Origin: an uncultured Lachnospiraceae bacterium
Lineage (GTDB): Bacteria > Bacillota > Clostridia > Lachnospirales > Lachnospiraceae
DNA: 64,000 bases
Assembly (NCBI GenBank): GCA_947632555.1
Contig: CANRPU010000004.1
Span: 124,001 to 188,000 of the forward strand
Reading direction: 5' to 3'
In this document: in pieces, positions 28,705-37,282 of the stretch
Numbering within the stretch: position 1 is the first letter of the stretch
Layout: every line of letters starts with the position of its first letter
The notes under the pieces: model-generated
The model's database searches: none
The model's input: only the letters and a program-made list of their open reading frames with translations
What the model was told of the DNA's origin: nothing
Program-made: the position numbers and the translations under genes

Positions 28705-28980
28705 TTACCTCATTTCCTCATATTTTGCCAGTAATTTATCCGCAAAGCTTTCCGCGCTGACCTGGTAGGTGCCTGCGCCGATGCTTGCCTTGATAGGAGC
28801 CGTTACGTCTTCCCTGACATCAGGGCTGGCAGCAACTGCGGCTTTCGCAGTCTGGATATCCTTTCCAATACTGCTGATCTGTAAGCGATCCGAAAAACTT
28901 GTACCGGCAGCTTTTTTTATCTGGCTGGTCTTCTTGGTGCTGTAAAGCTGTTGTACCTGATTATATGCTTCAATACGCAT
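28705..28980 (-). CDS. flgM: Anti-sigma-28 factor FlgM
   Basis: A 91-residue FlgM starting MRIEAYNQVQQLY. The C-terminal half (SIGKDIQTAKAAVAASPDVREDVTAPIKASIGAGTYQVSAESFADKLL) matches the sigma-binding region. It holds sigma-D inactive until hook completion. First gene of the flgM-flgN-flgK-flgK-flgL-fliW-csrA unit. Confidence 0.95.
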   Translation of the reverse strand: MRIEAYNQVQQLYSTKKTSQIKKAAGTSFSDRLQISSIGKDIQTAKAAVAASPDVREDVTAPIKASIGAGTYQVSAESFADKLLAKYEEMR

Positions 28981-29024
28981 ATTGGACTCCTCCTTTCCGT
29001 CAAACTTAAAGCTTGTTACTATAT

Positions 29025-29051
29025 ATATCGTAAAAAAAAGGATGAACTTTA
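29025..29051 (-). promoter_or_regulatory. Sigma-D promoter of the flgM operon
   Basis: Minus strand TAAA (29048-29051), 15 bases, TACGATAT (29025-29032). The -35 lies in the loop, and the spacer is the T-tract, of an upstream operon's terminator. Confidence 0.8.
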
Positions 29052-29060
29052 GTGTTCACC
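29032..29060 (-). terminator. Terminator of the glycan operon, overlapping the flgM promoter
   Basis: GGTGAAC (29054-29060) pairs with GTTCATC (29041-29047) around a 6-base loop, followed by an 8-base T-run. It is 22 bases downstream of the last gene of the glycan operon and physically overlaps the sigma-D promoter. Confidence 0.6.
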
Positions 29061-29081
29061 CCGAAAAAAATTGCGGAAAGT

Positions 29082-30134
29082 TCAAACGGTCATGATTTTC
29101 AAATGATCTTCGGATTTATTTTTCATGATCCTCAGTCCCCCGTCCAGACCTTCCAAAGGCAGCCTGTGTGAAATGAGGCGCTCCGGCGCAATACGCTTCC
29201 GCTCCAGAAGCCCAAGCGCGTACTCCCAGTCTGTGACATCTTCCGCGGGATTGCGGAAAAAAGAAGAATTCCACGTGCCCGTTATCTGTATTTGATTTCG
29301 TAATATCTTCCAGTAAACAGCTTTTTCCAGCGCCATATCTGTGTCCGGATTCCCCGTCAGACAGATTCGTCCTCCCGGAGCCGCCATATCCACTGCCCAT
29401 GAAACAGTCTGGTTCCTGCCGACACACTCAAAAAACACGTCGGTGCCCTTTCCGCCTGTACGCCTCCGCATCCATTCCGCCGCGTCCTCATTTCCGCAGT
29501 CGCAGCAGTTTTCGGAAGGTATCCCCAGCTCCAGCGCTTTCCTCCGCTGGTATTCCTTATTGCCGATCAACAGGAGATTTTCTGTTCCCCGTTCCATAAG
29601 AAGCATGGTCAGGAGCATACCGATCGTACCCAGTCCGCATACGGTGACCGTATCCTCCGGGGCAGCCGGGATCCTCCGCATGGCATGTACCGCTACCGCC
29701 AAAGGCTCCAGCATCGCGGCCTGTTCATAGGATACAGTATCGGGCAATTTCATCAGATTGTCCTGAGGTACAGCCGCATATTCCGCGAAGCCGCCGTCAC
29801 GCCTTGAACCAAGATAGCTGTACTGCCTGCACATCTCATATCTGCCGCTTTTGCAGACAGCGCAGACACCGCAGGGGATCAGCGGATAGATCCCGACACG
29901 CTTTCCCAGCCATTTTTCATCCGCCTGACTGCCCAGTTCCACCACCTCGCCGGAAAACTCATGTCCCGGTATCAGCGGCATCTTGTGCGCTCCATCCCTG
30001 TAAATACGCGGAATATCCGAGCCGCAGATACCGGACGCCATTACCCGGACAAGGACTTCTCCGGCCGCGGGCCGCGGTTTTTCCGTTTCTTCATAACATA
30101 TATTGTCTGCGCCACGCAGTATCCATGCTTTCAT
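29082..30134 (-). CDS. Zinc-dependent polyol(-phosphate) dehydrogenase, GatD/TarJ-like
   Basis: A 350-residue medium-chain dehydrogenase. Catalytic zinc ligands are Cys37 and His58-Glu59 (GHE); the structural zinc site is Cys88/91/94/102 (CGVCAVCKSGRYEMC). A GLGTIG NAD(P)-binding motif follows near residue 165. Its stop-start junction with a CDP-polyol-type cytidylyltransferase suggests a role like TarJ (ribulose-5-phosphate to ribitol-5-phosphate) rather than sugar catabolism. The exact polyol is not shown by sequence. Confidence 0.8.
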   Translation of the reverse strand: MKAWILRGADNICYEETEKPRPAAGEVLVRVMASGICGSDIPRIYRDGAHKMPLIPGHEFSGEVVELGSQADEKWLGKRVGIYPLIPCGVCAVCKSGRYEMCRQYSYLGSRRDGGFAEYAAVPQDNLMKLPDTVSYEQAAMLEPLAVAVHAMRRIPAAPEDTVTVCGLGTIGMLLTMLLMERGTENLLLIGNKEYQRRKALELGIPSENCCDCGNEDAAEWMRRRTGGKGTDVFFECVGRNQTVSWAVDMAAPGGRICLTGNPDTDMALEKAVYWKILRNQIQITGTWNSSFFRNPAEDVTDWEYALGLLERKRIAPERLISHRLPLEGLDGGLRIMKNKSEDHLKIMTV

Positions 30135-30910
30135 TATCTTTCTCCGTCCGTTCCGCCATCCGGCATTTCCGGCCCTTCCCCTCTCCTGTGCCCTGCGCGC
30201 AGAACGCGCCGGAACCGCTCCAGATCCGCCGGGGTCGTTATCTTAAAATTATTTTCGTCCCCCGGGATCATAACAACATCCATGCCCGCCATCACCGCCG
30301 GCTCCGTGGAACCGTTAATCTGCAGAATTTTATGGGGAAACAGCTTCAGATTAGCTTCATAGTATTTCTTAAAGTCAAATACCTCCGGTGCCTGTCCCGC
30401 AAAGATCTGATTCCGTTCCAGCAGTTCGGATACGCTTTTCCCATCCCGGCTCAGATACACCGTATCCCGCATCGGCAGCACCGGCATCGCGCCGTCATGG
30501 CTCTCTGCCTGTTTTATGCATTCCTGAAGCAGTCCGCTTGTTACCAGAGGCCGCGCCGCATCGTGGATCACCAGACGATCCCCTGTCCCGGCCATTTGCC
30601 CTCTTCTTTGTAAAACGGCCTGCATTCCGTTTACAACAGACATCTGGCGAGTGGCGCCGGGCTGCGCGAATCCCTTTATTTTACCCACAGGGATCCCCCT
30701 CGCCTCCGCATCCGTCAGGATATCTTCTCTCCACTTTATATCCGCCACGATCTGTATTTCGTCAATATCCGGCGTTTCCGCCAGGATTTCCAGCGCATAA
30801 GTGATCAGCATCCTGCCCTCTACACGGATATACTGCTTCGGTATGTCCGAGGCCAGCCTCGTTCCAACGCCGCCGGATAATAAAATTGCCGTATTGATAC
30901 TCCTGCCCAT
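30134..30910 (-). CDS. IspD/TarI-like polyol-phosphate cytidylyltransferase
   Basis: A 258-residue nucleotidyltransferase that joins CTP to a polyol phosphate. Motifs: SGGVGTRLASDIPKQYI (12-28, nucleotide binding), HDAARPLV (116-123) and GDENNFKITTPADL near 217-230. It overlaps the dehydrogenase by one base and follows a pentulose-phosphate epimerase-like gene. That trio points to a CDP-ribitol-type product, in line with TarI, and makes isoprenoid synthesis (IspD proper) unlikely. The C-terminal tail is Gly/Glu/Arg-rich and unusual. Confidence 0.82.
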   Translation of the reverse strand: MGRSINTAILLSGGVGTRLASDIPKQYIRVEGRMLITYALEILAETPDIDEIQIVADIKWREDILTDAEARGIPVGKIKGFAQPGATRQMSVVNGMQAVLQRRGQMAGTGDRLVIHDAARPLVTSGLLQECIKQAESHDGAMPVLPMRDTVYLSRDGKSVSELLERNQIFAGQAPEVFDFKKYYEANLKLFPHKILQINGSTEPAVMAGMDVVMIPGDENNFKITTPADLERFRRVLRAGHRRGEGPEMPDGGTDGER

Positions 30911-30927
30911 ATGCTTTATCCCGCCAG

Positions 30928-31593
30928 TCAGTCAAATTTCAATGTCCGGATATTTTTCAGAGTTTCCCCGTATGGCTTATCCTTTCCGAACAGAAGCGTA
31001 GTCCCCAGCACAAAACCTTTTACTCCTCTGGGCGCGTATTCCAGAATACGCTGTGCGCTGCATGCCCCGTCCCAGTAGAGTTCAAAATCCATATCTTCTT
31101 TCATCGTCAGCAGCTTCGCGATTTTTTCTCCCACATAAGGCAAAAACATCTGTCCGGCATTGCCCGGATTCACGGACATGACCAGCACCTTTTTTACAAT
31201 GCGCAGCAGTTCCATGACCGTTTCCACCGAAGTACCGGGATTAATGGCGATACCCGGTATCATCCCCGCGTTGATCACTTTCTGCAGCGTTGTGGACGGG
31301 TGGTACTCCGCTTCCGGATGGATATAAATGGTATCCCCCCTGCGGAGATTCTCCAAAAACAACATGATGGTGTTATTGGGATGCTCGATCATAAGATGAA
31401 CGTCCAGCGGCTTTTTCGTCGCGCCGGCTATATAGCGCATATCATTCAGCGACATAGCGTAATTCGGTACGTAACGCCCGTCCATGATGTCAATATGGAA
31501 GGAGTCGATGCCCCCGATTTCTAAATCCCTTACTTCCTGTTCCAGTTTTCCATAATCCGCGCACATCATGGATGCCGTTAATTCAAAATTCAT
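30928..31593 (-). CDS. Ribulose-phosphate 3-epimerase-like TIM barrel
   Basis: A 221-residue protein with RPE hallmarks: FHIDIMDGRYVPN near residue 33, DVHLMIEHP, and LVMSVNPGNAGQMFLP. The usual C-terminal EVDGGI is changed to LYWDGAC, so catalysis may be modified. With the next two genes it probably supplies a pentulose phosphate for a CDP-polyol in the glycan. It is likely not the housekeeping copy. Confidence 0.82.
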   Translation of the reverse strand: MNFELTASMMCADYGKLEQEVRDLEIGGIDSFHIDIMDGRYVPNYAMSLNDMRYIAGATKKPLDVHLMIEHPNNTIMLFLENLRRGDTIYIHPEAEYHPSTTLQKVINAGMIPGIAINPGTSVETVMELLRIVKKVLVMSVNPGNAGQMFLPYVGEKIAKLLTMKEDMDFELYWDGACSAQRILEYAPRGVKGFVLGTTLLFGKDKPYGETLKNIRTLKFD

Positions 31594-31662
31594 GTCCCGC
31601 CTCCCCGTTGCTTTTCTCTGATAACTTTCGACAGCGTCAAAACGCTGTCAGCTATTGATCTG

Positions 31663-32715
31663 TTATTCCAAAAAATTTTTATCCGCGTAAACTATCCGAT
31701 AGTTATCACGGCATTTTTCAAAGAAGAAACTCATCAGCCTCTCTGACAAAAATCCCGGATAACGATTCTGATATGCATCTTCCCTTTCCCCTATGTGGTC
31801 CGCGCACGCCAAAAGGATCGGAAACATCCAGCTGCATACATCATTCAAAATACGTTTCCGCATAATGAACATATTGCATGGAGAATACAGATTTGTCGTT
31901 TCAAAGAACAGCTGTGCTTGCTCATAATCCTCCGGATATAACACCTTTAAATAATCCATCATAAATTCCCAATCGGAAGCCACATGCCTGTCCCGATAAT
32001 TCTGCGCCAAACTCGGCGCCACATATAACGGTGTGGGCAGGATTACATCAATATGATTACGTTCCATTTTCTCCACCCAGTCCGCCTGACATAAAAAATG
32101 TCTTCTGTAATGCTCTAGTCCAACGATATCTTCTTTCGCGTTCTTCCAGATCCAGTACAGCCCTGTCAATTCACAAAACTGTCTGTTCTTTTGAGAAATA
32201 TGAAAGCCGGTATCATCTGTAACAGCCGCTATGCGTTTTTCTGTCAATGCCGCTCCAACCTGAATCTCTTTCTCATATGCTTTTAACTCATAATCATTTT
32301 TTAACGGCTTGTCCGCGGCGGATTTTACCACATACACACAGGCAGCCGAATATTCATTCAGCTTTTTAAAATCCCGCCCTTGTTCCGCCAAATATTTTTC
32401 CAGGTAATGATTTCTAAGTTCTATATCCAGTTCAGGCGTTACCGGTATGATTCTTTTCATTCCCATGGCGGTTAAAAGAGCGGTTAATTCTTCATGATAG
32501 ATCCCTCTTACTCCTAAATACACCGGAACGGATAAATCCAATACCGTATCGGTATTTACGCGCAGAACGGGAACGCCTTCTATCTCCTTTGCGTTCTTTT
32601 CATCATTATTTATCAGATAGGCTTCTATTGTCAGCCCCGGATATAATGATGTCAGGTATACCCCCAGCGTCCTCGCCCTTGAATGTGCCCCAAAAATATA
32701 TACCCTCTCATTCAT
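31663..32715 (-). CDS. DUF4422 glycosyltransferase with N-terminal Rossmann-like module
   Basis: A 350-residue protein. Residues 1-95 form a nucleotide-binding-like module (VYIFGAHSRARTLGVYLTSLYP...). The rest matches DUF4422 glycosyltransferases: FHISQKNRQFCELTGLYWIWKNA, VGLEHYRRHF and NMFIMRKRILNDVCSWMFPIL. Enzymes of this family (related to Cps14J-like capsule transferases) add single sugars to surface glycans. Acceptor unknown; context suggests the flagellar glycan. Confidence 0.8.
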   Translation of the reverse strand: MNERVYIFGAHSRARTLGVYLTSLYPGLTIEAYLINNDEKNAKEIEGVPVLRVNTDTVLDLSVPVYLGVRGIYHEELTALLTAMGMKRIIPVTPELDIELRNHYLEKYLAEQGRDFKKLNEYSAACVYVVKSAADKPLKNDYELKAYEKEIQVGAALTEKRIAAVTDDTGFHISQKNRQFCELTGLYWIWKNAKEDIVGLEHYRRHFLCQADWVEKMERNHIDVILPTPLYVAPSLAQNYRDRHVASDWEFMMDYLKVLYPEDYEQAQLFFETTNLYSPCNMFIMRKRILNDVCSWMFPILLACADHIGEREDAYQNRYPGFLSERLMSFFFEKCRDNYRIVYADKNFLE

Positions 32716-32762
32716 AATCTTACATCCACCTTACCATTCATTCATGAAACAGCCTTTATGCG

Positions 32763-34145
32763 TCAACATTTTCTGACCAGCTCATCTATCTGAACAGTCC
32801 TCCCCTGAAACCCCTGAAAATGCAAATCTCTAAGGACCTTGTCCGCATAAGGATAGTTCATAATAATCACCACATCATGATCCGACGGCTTATATTCGCA
32901 CAATGGCTGTATCCGCAGTCCGCATTTTTCCTTGTTCTTCATATCGCGCGCGATCAGCCCCTTTATCCGTATTTTGGTATTTCTCAATATGTGGATAAAC
33001 GCGGCCGTCATTTCCGTATCCCCGTATAAATAGACTTCATCCATTTTCTGAGAAAGCAGCTGGTTTTCTATTTTTTCTCCAAACCCTTCATCCACAAAGA
33101 ATCTGTCCAGGATCTCCGCGTATTCCTGATATCGGTACGCCGGATGCCTCCTGCTTTCATGCAGATTGTGCGCCCCCCAGTAAAATACTCTCGGGTCCTT
33201 TAGGATCGGATCCTCCAGCATTTGAAGATATTCCTTATGATAGGGGTGCTGCGGATTCAGAACATCTTTAAACCAGTAATCATCTTCAGACAGCATGAAC
33301 CATTGATAGAGCGGCTTCGCGACCACCTCATCCGCCGCGAATTCCTCAAGGCTTCTCCGCGTGAACTCAGGAAATTCCCAAAAATTCCTTTCCTGCAGAA
33401 CCAAGGATATTCGGATCCAGTTGATCATTTCTTTCTGCCGGAGTTCTTTGACAAATTTCAGATTGCTCATAACCTTCTCATAGGAATGTATTCCCCCGTT
33501 CAGGTACTCAAATGTGGTTTTGACAAAACTATTCGGCGTAATTGTGACCTGAAGCCAATATTCCGCGAGATGCTTGATCCTGTTCCAATGCTCCTCGTCC
33601 AGTAAGGCGCCGTTGGTTTCAAACGTGATCCTGCATTTTTTATTCTCCGGCTTCAGCTGTTCCAGCATATTCATAATGTATGGGCTGGCGAAGCAATCTC
33701 CGTTGCCATCCGTAAGGATCTTTTCTGTTTCGACACGATTTAAGTAGGGAAGTATCTTTTCCAAAATTAGATTTAATCTTCTCTTATATTCTTCATCAGG
33801 CCTGAAAACTTCATAACGGCAGGATGGGCAGCGGTGATTGCACGTAAAATCACAGGCTACGCTGTATTCCGTCGGCAATATTTCCGGCTCTATACCCGCT
33901 GCCTCCTCCTCGTCCATATCGGGAAGGGAATCATTTTCCAGAAACGGGCAGGATGTTTTTCTACAATATTCATAATTGCCCCTCTTAATTGCCTCGCGAA
34001 GCTTGTTCGCGTTGGGGCTTGTCCAGATCTCCTCCATGCTCTGCTGTGTTAAATTGCCGATATTAATATCCGTCCAGGCGCATAATCTGCAGCCGCCATT
34101 TGGATCCAGATGAATAAATTGAAACGGTCTGCTGCAAAACTTCAT
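32763..34145 (-). CDS. Radical SAM protein with N-terminal SPASM-like region and C-terminal Rossmann-like module
   Basis: A 460-residue protein in three parts. First is an N-terminal Cys-rich segment (C4, C19, C22, C61, C66; CRLCAWTDINIGNL) that looks like an auxiliary iron-sulphur (SPASM-type) region placed before the barrel. Second is the radical SAM core with CNHRCPSC at 102-109. Last, residues ~365-455 (VYLYGDTEMTAAFIHIL...) form a nucleotide-binding-like module. It has a paralogue at 37283-38683. Substrate unknown; in a glycan operon it may modify a sugar or a glycan acyl group. Confidence 0.8.
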   Translation of the reverse strand: MKFCSRPFQFIHLDPNGGCRLCAWTDINIGNLTQQSMEEIWTSPNANKLREAIKRGNYEYCRKTSCPFLENDSLPDMDEEEAAGIEPEILPTEYSVACDFTCNHRCPSCRYEVFRPDEEYKRRLNLILEKILPYLNRVETEKILTDGNGDCFASPYIMNMLEQLKPENKKCRITFETNGALLDEEHWNRIKHLAEYWLQVTITPNSFVKTTFEYLNGGIHSYEKVMSNLKFVKELRQKEMINWIRISLVLQERNFWEFPEFTRRSLEEFAADEVVAKPLYQWFMLSEDDYWFKDVLNPQHPYHKEYLQMLEDPILKDPRVFYWGAHNLHESRRHPAYRYQEYAEILDRFFVDEGFGEKIENQLLSQKMDEVYLYGDTEMTAAFIHILRNTKIRIKGLIARDMKNKEKCGLRIQPLCEYKPSDHDVVIIMNYPYADKVLRDLHFQGFQGRTVQIDELVRKC

Positions 34146-34156
34146 AATTGACCCTC

Positions 34157-35155
34157 CTATAGTTTTACTCGTTTATCCGTTTTTTTGATCTTCCAATAAT
34201 ATTGTTTCATGGCTGTTATTTTTATCAGATACCAGCAATATCTGAGCGGCTTTCCGCTGTAACATATGATATTTCTGACCACTCTTCCGTTTTCTTTCAC
34301 CGGATTGTTCATCCAGGTTACCACACTTCCCGCGAACCTGTCCTTTTTTACCGTTTCCAGATCCAGCTTTATACCTTTATTCCGCAACGCCCACTGCTCC
34401 AGCCGCATCATCATCAGATAATCTTCATCCCGGATGTTGTTTTGCTTTTGAAAGGTCATGAAATTATTATGGTTCCCGGAGATTCTGTATCTGTAACAGG
34501 CAACAACATCCGGCATGCACCGAATATCGCCCTCCACAATATGTACCAGCAAATGCGTTCTGTCACCCACCCGTTTGGAGGCCTTATAAATAATAGAATA
34601 ATCCAGCGCGCTTCCCTTGATCACATTTCTTCTGGTCTGTGCGCAGCCGTGCCCCGGCGTAAGCCACTTCTCATAGTCCCGTAAAGTAAATACGTCCTTA
34701 TCAAACTCCCAAAATTTTTCCCGGCTGTCCAAGGTATCCGGGGCGATTTCCCTGCCTTCCTCATCTACAATCCGGCATTTATGGCAGACTCCCACATACT
34801 CCGGATGACTTTCCAGATACTCGACGTCTTTCTGTATCCTGCTGTCATCACACCAGAAATCATCTCCCTCACAGCCCGCGACATACTTCCCCCGCGCATG
34901 CAGATCCAAAGAATAGGAATTCTTTGTACAGCCCAGATTATGCTTTTGGTATATTACACGTATTATCTCGGGGTATCTTTCTTCATACTCCTGTATGACC
35001 GCCCGTGTATTATCTGTGGAACAGTCTTCCCCGATCAACAGTTCATAGCGATATTCGGTTTTTTGCGAAACAATACTTTCGATCGCCTGCGCTATGTATT
35101 TTTCATGGTTATATGCCAGCATTTTAACTGTCAGCATGATTTCGTTATTTCTCAT
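34157..35155 (-). CDS. GT2 family glycosyltransferase
   Basis: A 332-residue GT-A enzyme. Motifs MLAYNHEKYIAQAIESIVSQ, IGEDCSTDNT and the metal-binding EGDDFW are clear. A GHGCAQTRRNVI segment and a Tyr/Lys-rich C-terminus follow. It overlaps the next GT2 gene upstream by 11 bases, so it is translationally coupled. Donor and acceptor unknown. Confidence 0.88.
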   Translation of the reverse strand: MRNNEIMLTVKMLAYNHEKYIAQAIESIVSQKTEYRYELLIGEDCSTDNTRAVIQEYEERYPEIIRVIYQKHNLGCTKNSYSLDLHARGKYVAGCEGDDFWCDDSRIQKDVEYLESHPEYVGVCHKCRIVDEEGREIAPDTLDSREKFWEFDKDVFTLRDYEKWLTPGHGCAQTRRNVIKGSALDYSIIYKASKRVGDRTHLLVHIVEGDIRCMPDVVACYRYRISGNHNNFMTFQKQNNIRDEDYLMMMRLEQWALRNKGIKLDLETVKKDRFAGSVVTWMNNPVKENGRVVRNIICYSGKPLRYCWYLIKITAMKQYYWKIKKTDKRVKL

Positions 35156-36446
35156 TCTCTTTTCCTTTAAAGTTACTAGCTTCTATTAATAAAGGGTATA
35201 CCCAGTTATTGATACCGTTTCGCTCTATTCCCTCCAAAACCTCGTCCCACAATATGCTTGATATCGCAACAACCAGCAATGTGCTTTCTTTTTTTCTATA
35301 TTCAGATAACTCAATTACCTTTTTCCCATGCAATTCCCGTGGGTTATCCTGAAGGCTGTTTACTACAAACCCATCAAATCCAATATGATTCCGCTCCAGG
35401 AAATTGGCCATTATATCGGCGTATTTACCGGCGCCGTAAAGATATATGTCAGTGCCATGCTGCCCTTTCAACAATGCTTCCAGCGCCGGTGACCGATAAT
35501 ATATCATTAATTTTACAATTCGCTCAATCTGATCCAGATAAATATCATATTCATGATTTTTTTCTTCCCTTACCACATTTACATATTCCATAAATTTCTG
35601 TTCCGGGATCGGTTCTTTCAGCAAATACTCTACTACGCCCAGAACACTCCTGGTCATATAAAGCTGAACATAAAATGTATATTTCTCTTTTGTATATAGG
35701 TCGTACTGATGCAAAAAGCGCAGTGTAACAGCGCGCCAATCAATTAATTTTTTCAAGTTATGGTTGACCCTTTGTGACCAGGAACCGCTGCTTTCGTACC
35801 TGTATACCGACATAATTTCATCCATGTAGTATATTTTCCCTTTTGTAAAAGCGAAAAAATCCGCCGGCATATCCCCAACTTCACCGCAGCTTAAAAATAA
35901 AGGATCTACGTATAAAACTTCCTTTCTATGCATTTTGGATGCTGTGGCTATAGACGGATGCCGTCTATCTATAACATCCCTTGCCTCTAAATATCGGGAC
36001 TTATCGTAATTGTCCATTGCGCACAAAATACCCGTTGCGCAATACCAGATCAACGCGTTATGCGCTACGCAAACGCAATCTTCGTGCTGATCCAAAAAAT
36101 CTTTTTGTTTTTGCAGTTTATTCCTGTCTATCCAGTAATCATCCCCTTCACAAAAGGCTATATATTTCCCTCTTGCCATCGGCAAAAGTATTTCCCTGAA
36201 TATTTTTCTCCCTTTACTCCACTGATTACTGTCTTCATAGATCATTCTGAACTTTCCGGGATATTTTTCCTCATACTCCTTCAGAATTTCTTGTGTGCCA
36301 TCTGTTGAGGCGTCATCATGTATGATATATTCCACTTCAAAATCTGTAACCTGTTTTATAAAACCTTTTAACATATCTTCTACATAATCTGCCTGATTGA
36401 ATGTCAGCGCAAGAACTGATACGACTGGCTGGCACATTTTCATCAT
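35145..36446 (-). CDS. GT2 family glycosyltransferase with C-terminal Rossmann-like module
   Basis: A 433-residue protein. The N-terminal GT-A domain has LALTFNQADYVEDMLKGF, HDDASTDGT and EGDDYW. Residues ~335-430 form a separate module with DIYLYGAGKYADIMANFLERN and LLVVAISSI, like the N-terminal nucleotide-binding domain of sugar-modifying proteins. Operon partner of the preceding glycosyltransferase. Confidence 0.86.
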   Translation of the reverse strand: MMKMCQPVVSVLALTFNQADYVEDMLKGFIKQVTDFEVEYIIHDDASTDGTQEILKEYEEKYPGKFRMIYEDSNQWSKGRKIFREILLPMARGKYIAFCEGDDYWIDRNKLQKQKDFLDQHEDCVCVAHNALIWYCATGILCAMDNYDKSRYLEARDVIDRRHPSIATASKMHRKEVLYVDPLFLSCGEVGDMPADFFAFTKGKIYYMDEIMSVYRYESSGSWSQRVNHNLKKLIDWRAVTLRFLHQYDLYTKEKYTFYVQLYMTRSVLGVVEYLLKEPIPEQKFMEYVNVVREEKNHEYDIYLDQIERIVKLMIYYRSPALEALLKGQHGTDIYLYGAGKYADIMANFLERNHIGFDGFVVNSLQDNPRELHGKKVIELSEYRKKESTLLVVAISSILWDEVLEGIERNGINNWVYPLLIEASNFKGKENEK

Positions 36447-36485
36447 TCCTCCCTTTACTTCCCGCTCTTTTCTTTTCCTGTATGA

Positions 36486-37261
36486 TCACACCCTGTTGGG
36501 CAGCAGTTTATTTATCAATCCGGTAAACTCCACTGCGCCAAAATAATTCAAATGCGTAGCATCCGCGTAATAACCGGCATTCTGTAATTCTTCAAAATAA
36601 TCAAAAATATCCACGTCAAAATTTTGCATTATCTCATAAAAATCAGATTTATTCTGTTCTATAACAGTCTTTTCCTCTTCATTAAACGCGGGCAGATAAA
36701 ACGGCGGGATTATTACGGCAGCTTTTATTCCCGAATTCCTCAGTTCATGAAGAAACCTGCGGAACAGTACTATATTTTCATCTATCGTTTCTTTATGTTT
36801 TTTCCTCCAGAGCCCTCCAAGTTCTGTTTCACAGTTTCCGCCTTCTATGGAATGCCGATTATATATGTTTTCTTTTATAATTCCTCTCAATGAATAGGAC
36901 ATGCCCGCGATAATTCCTTCGCAATACCCCCCGGCAAATTCCTTTAACAGATTTTTTTGTCTGACAAAACACGGATTTATCAGCATTACGGGTTCCACTA
37001 TCTTTTCCTCCGGTACCCCCATTCCAGTCAGCAGCCGCTTGACCTCCGATCTCGCTGCCGTATTGACGATCGCAATAATAATATAATCGTATTCCAGTGA
37101 TACGATATTTTCAGGCGCCGCGAAGTATTTTTCATCACAAAAATCCTTTTCTGCAAACGAATCCGTATACGCTGTTATCTGGTAAGCACTTCCAGCCATT
37201 TTTCGATCTTACGCCTCAGTTCGATATCGCCAATCCCGTATACTATCACCTTTTTCATCAT
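36486..37261 (-). pseudogene. Frameshifted Rossmann-SGNH-like protein
   Basis: An open 237-codon frame (36486-37199) starts abruptly with MAGSAYQITAYTDS. Just upstream, in another frame, ATG at 37261 or 37258 opens MKKVIVYGIGDIELRRKIEKWL, a perfect Rossmann start, and then runs into a stop. Adding one base at the CTGGAAG near 37192 joins them into ...EKWLGSAYQITAYTDS. The C-terminal part has a GMSYS-type segment and a DATHLNYFG motif of SGNH hydrolases. Either a one-base deletion has broken the gene, or there is a sequencing error or a frameshift signal. Intact length would be about 258 residues. Confidence 0.65.
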
Positions 37262-37282
37262 GATTTATCTATTCCTTCAATA

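Noticed and set aside
30134..30910. IspD of the isoprenoid (MEP) pathway
   Set aside because: Adjacent epimerase and TarJ-like dehydrogenase and the lack of IspF or other MEP genes favour a CDP-polyol role.
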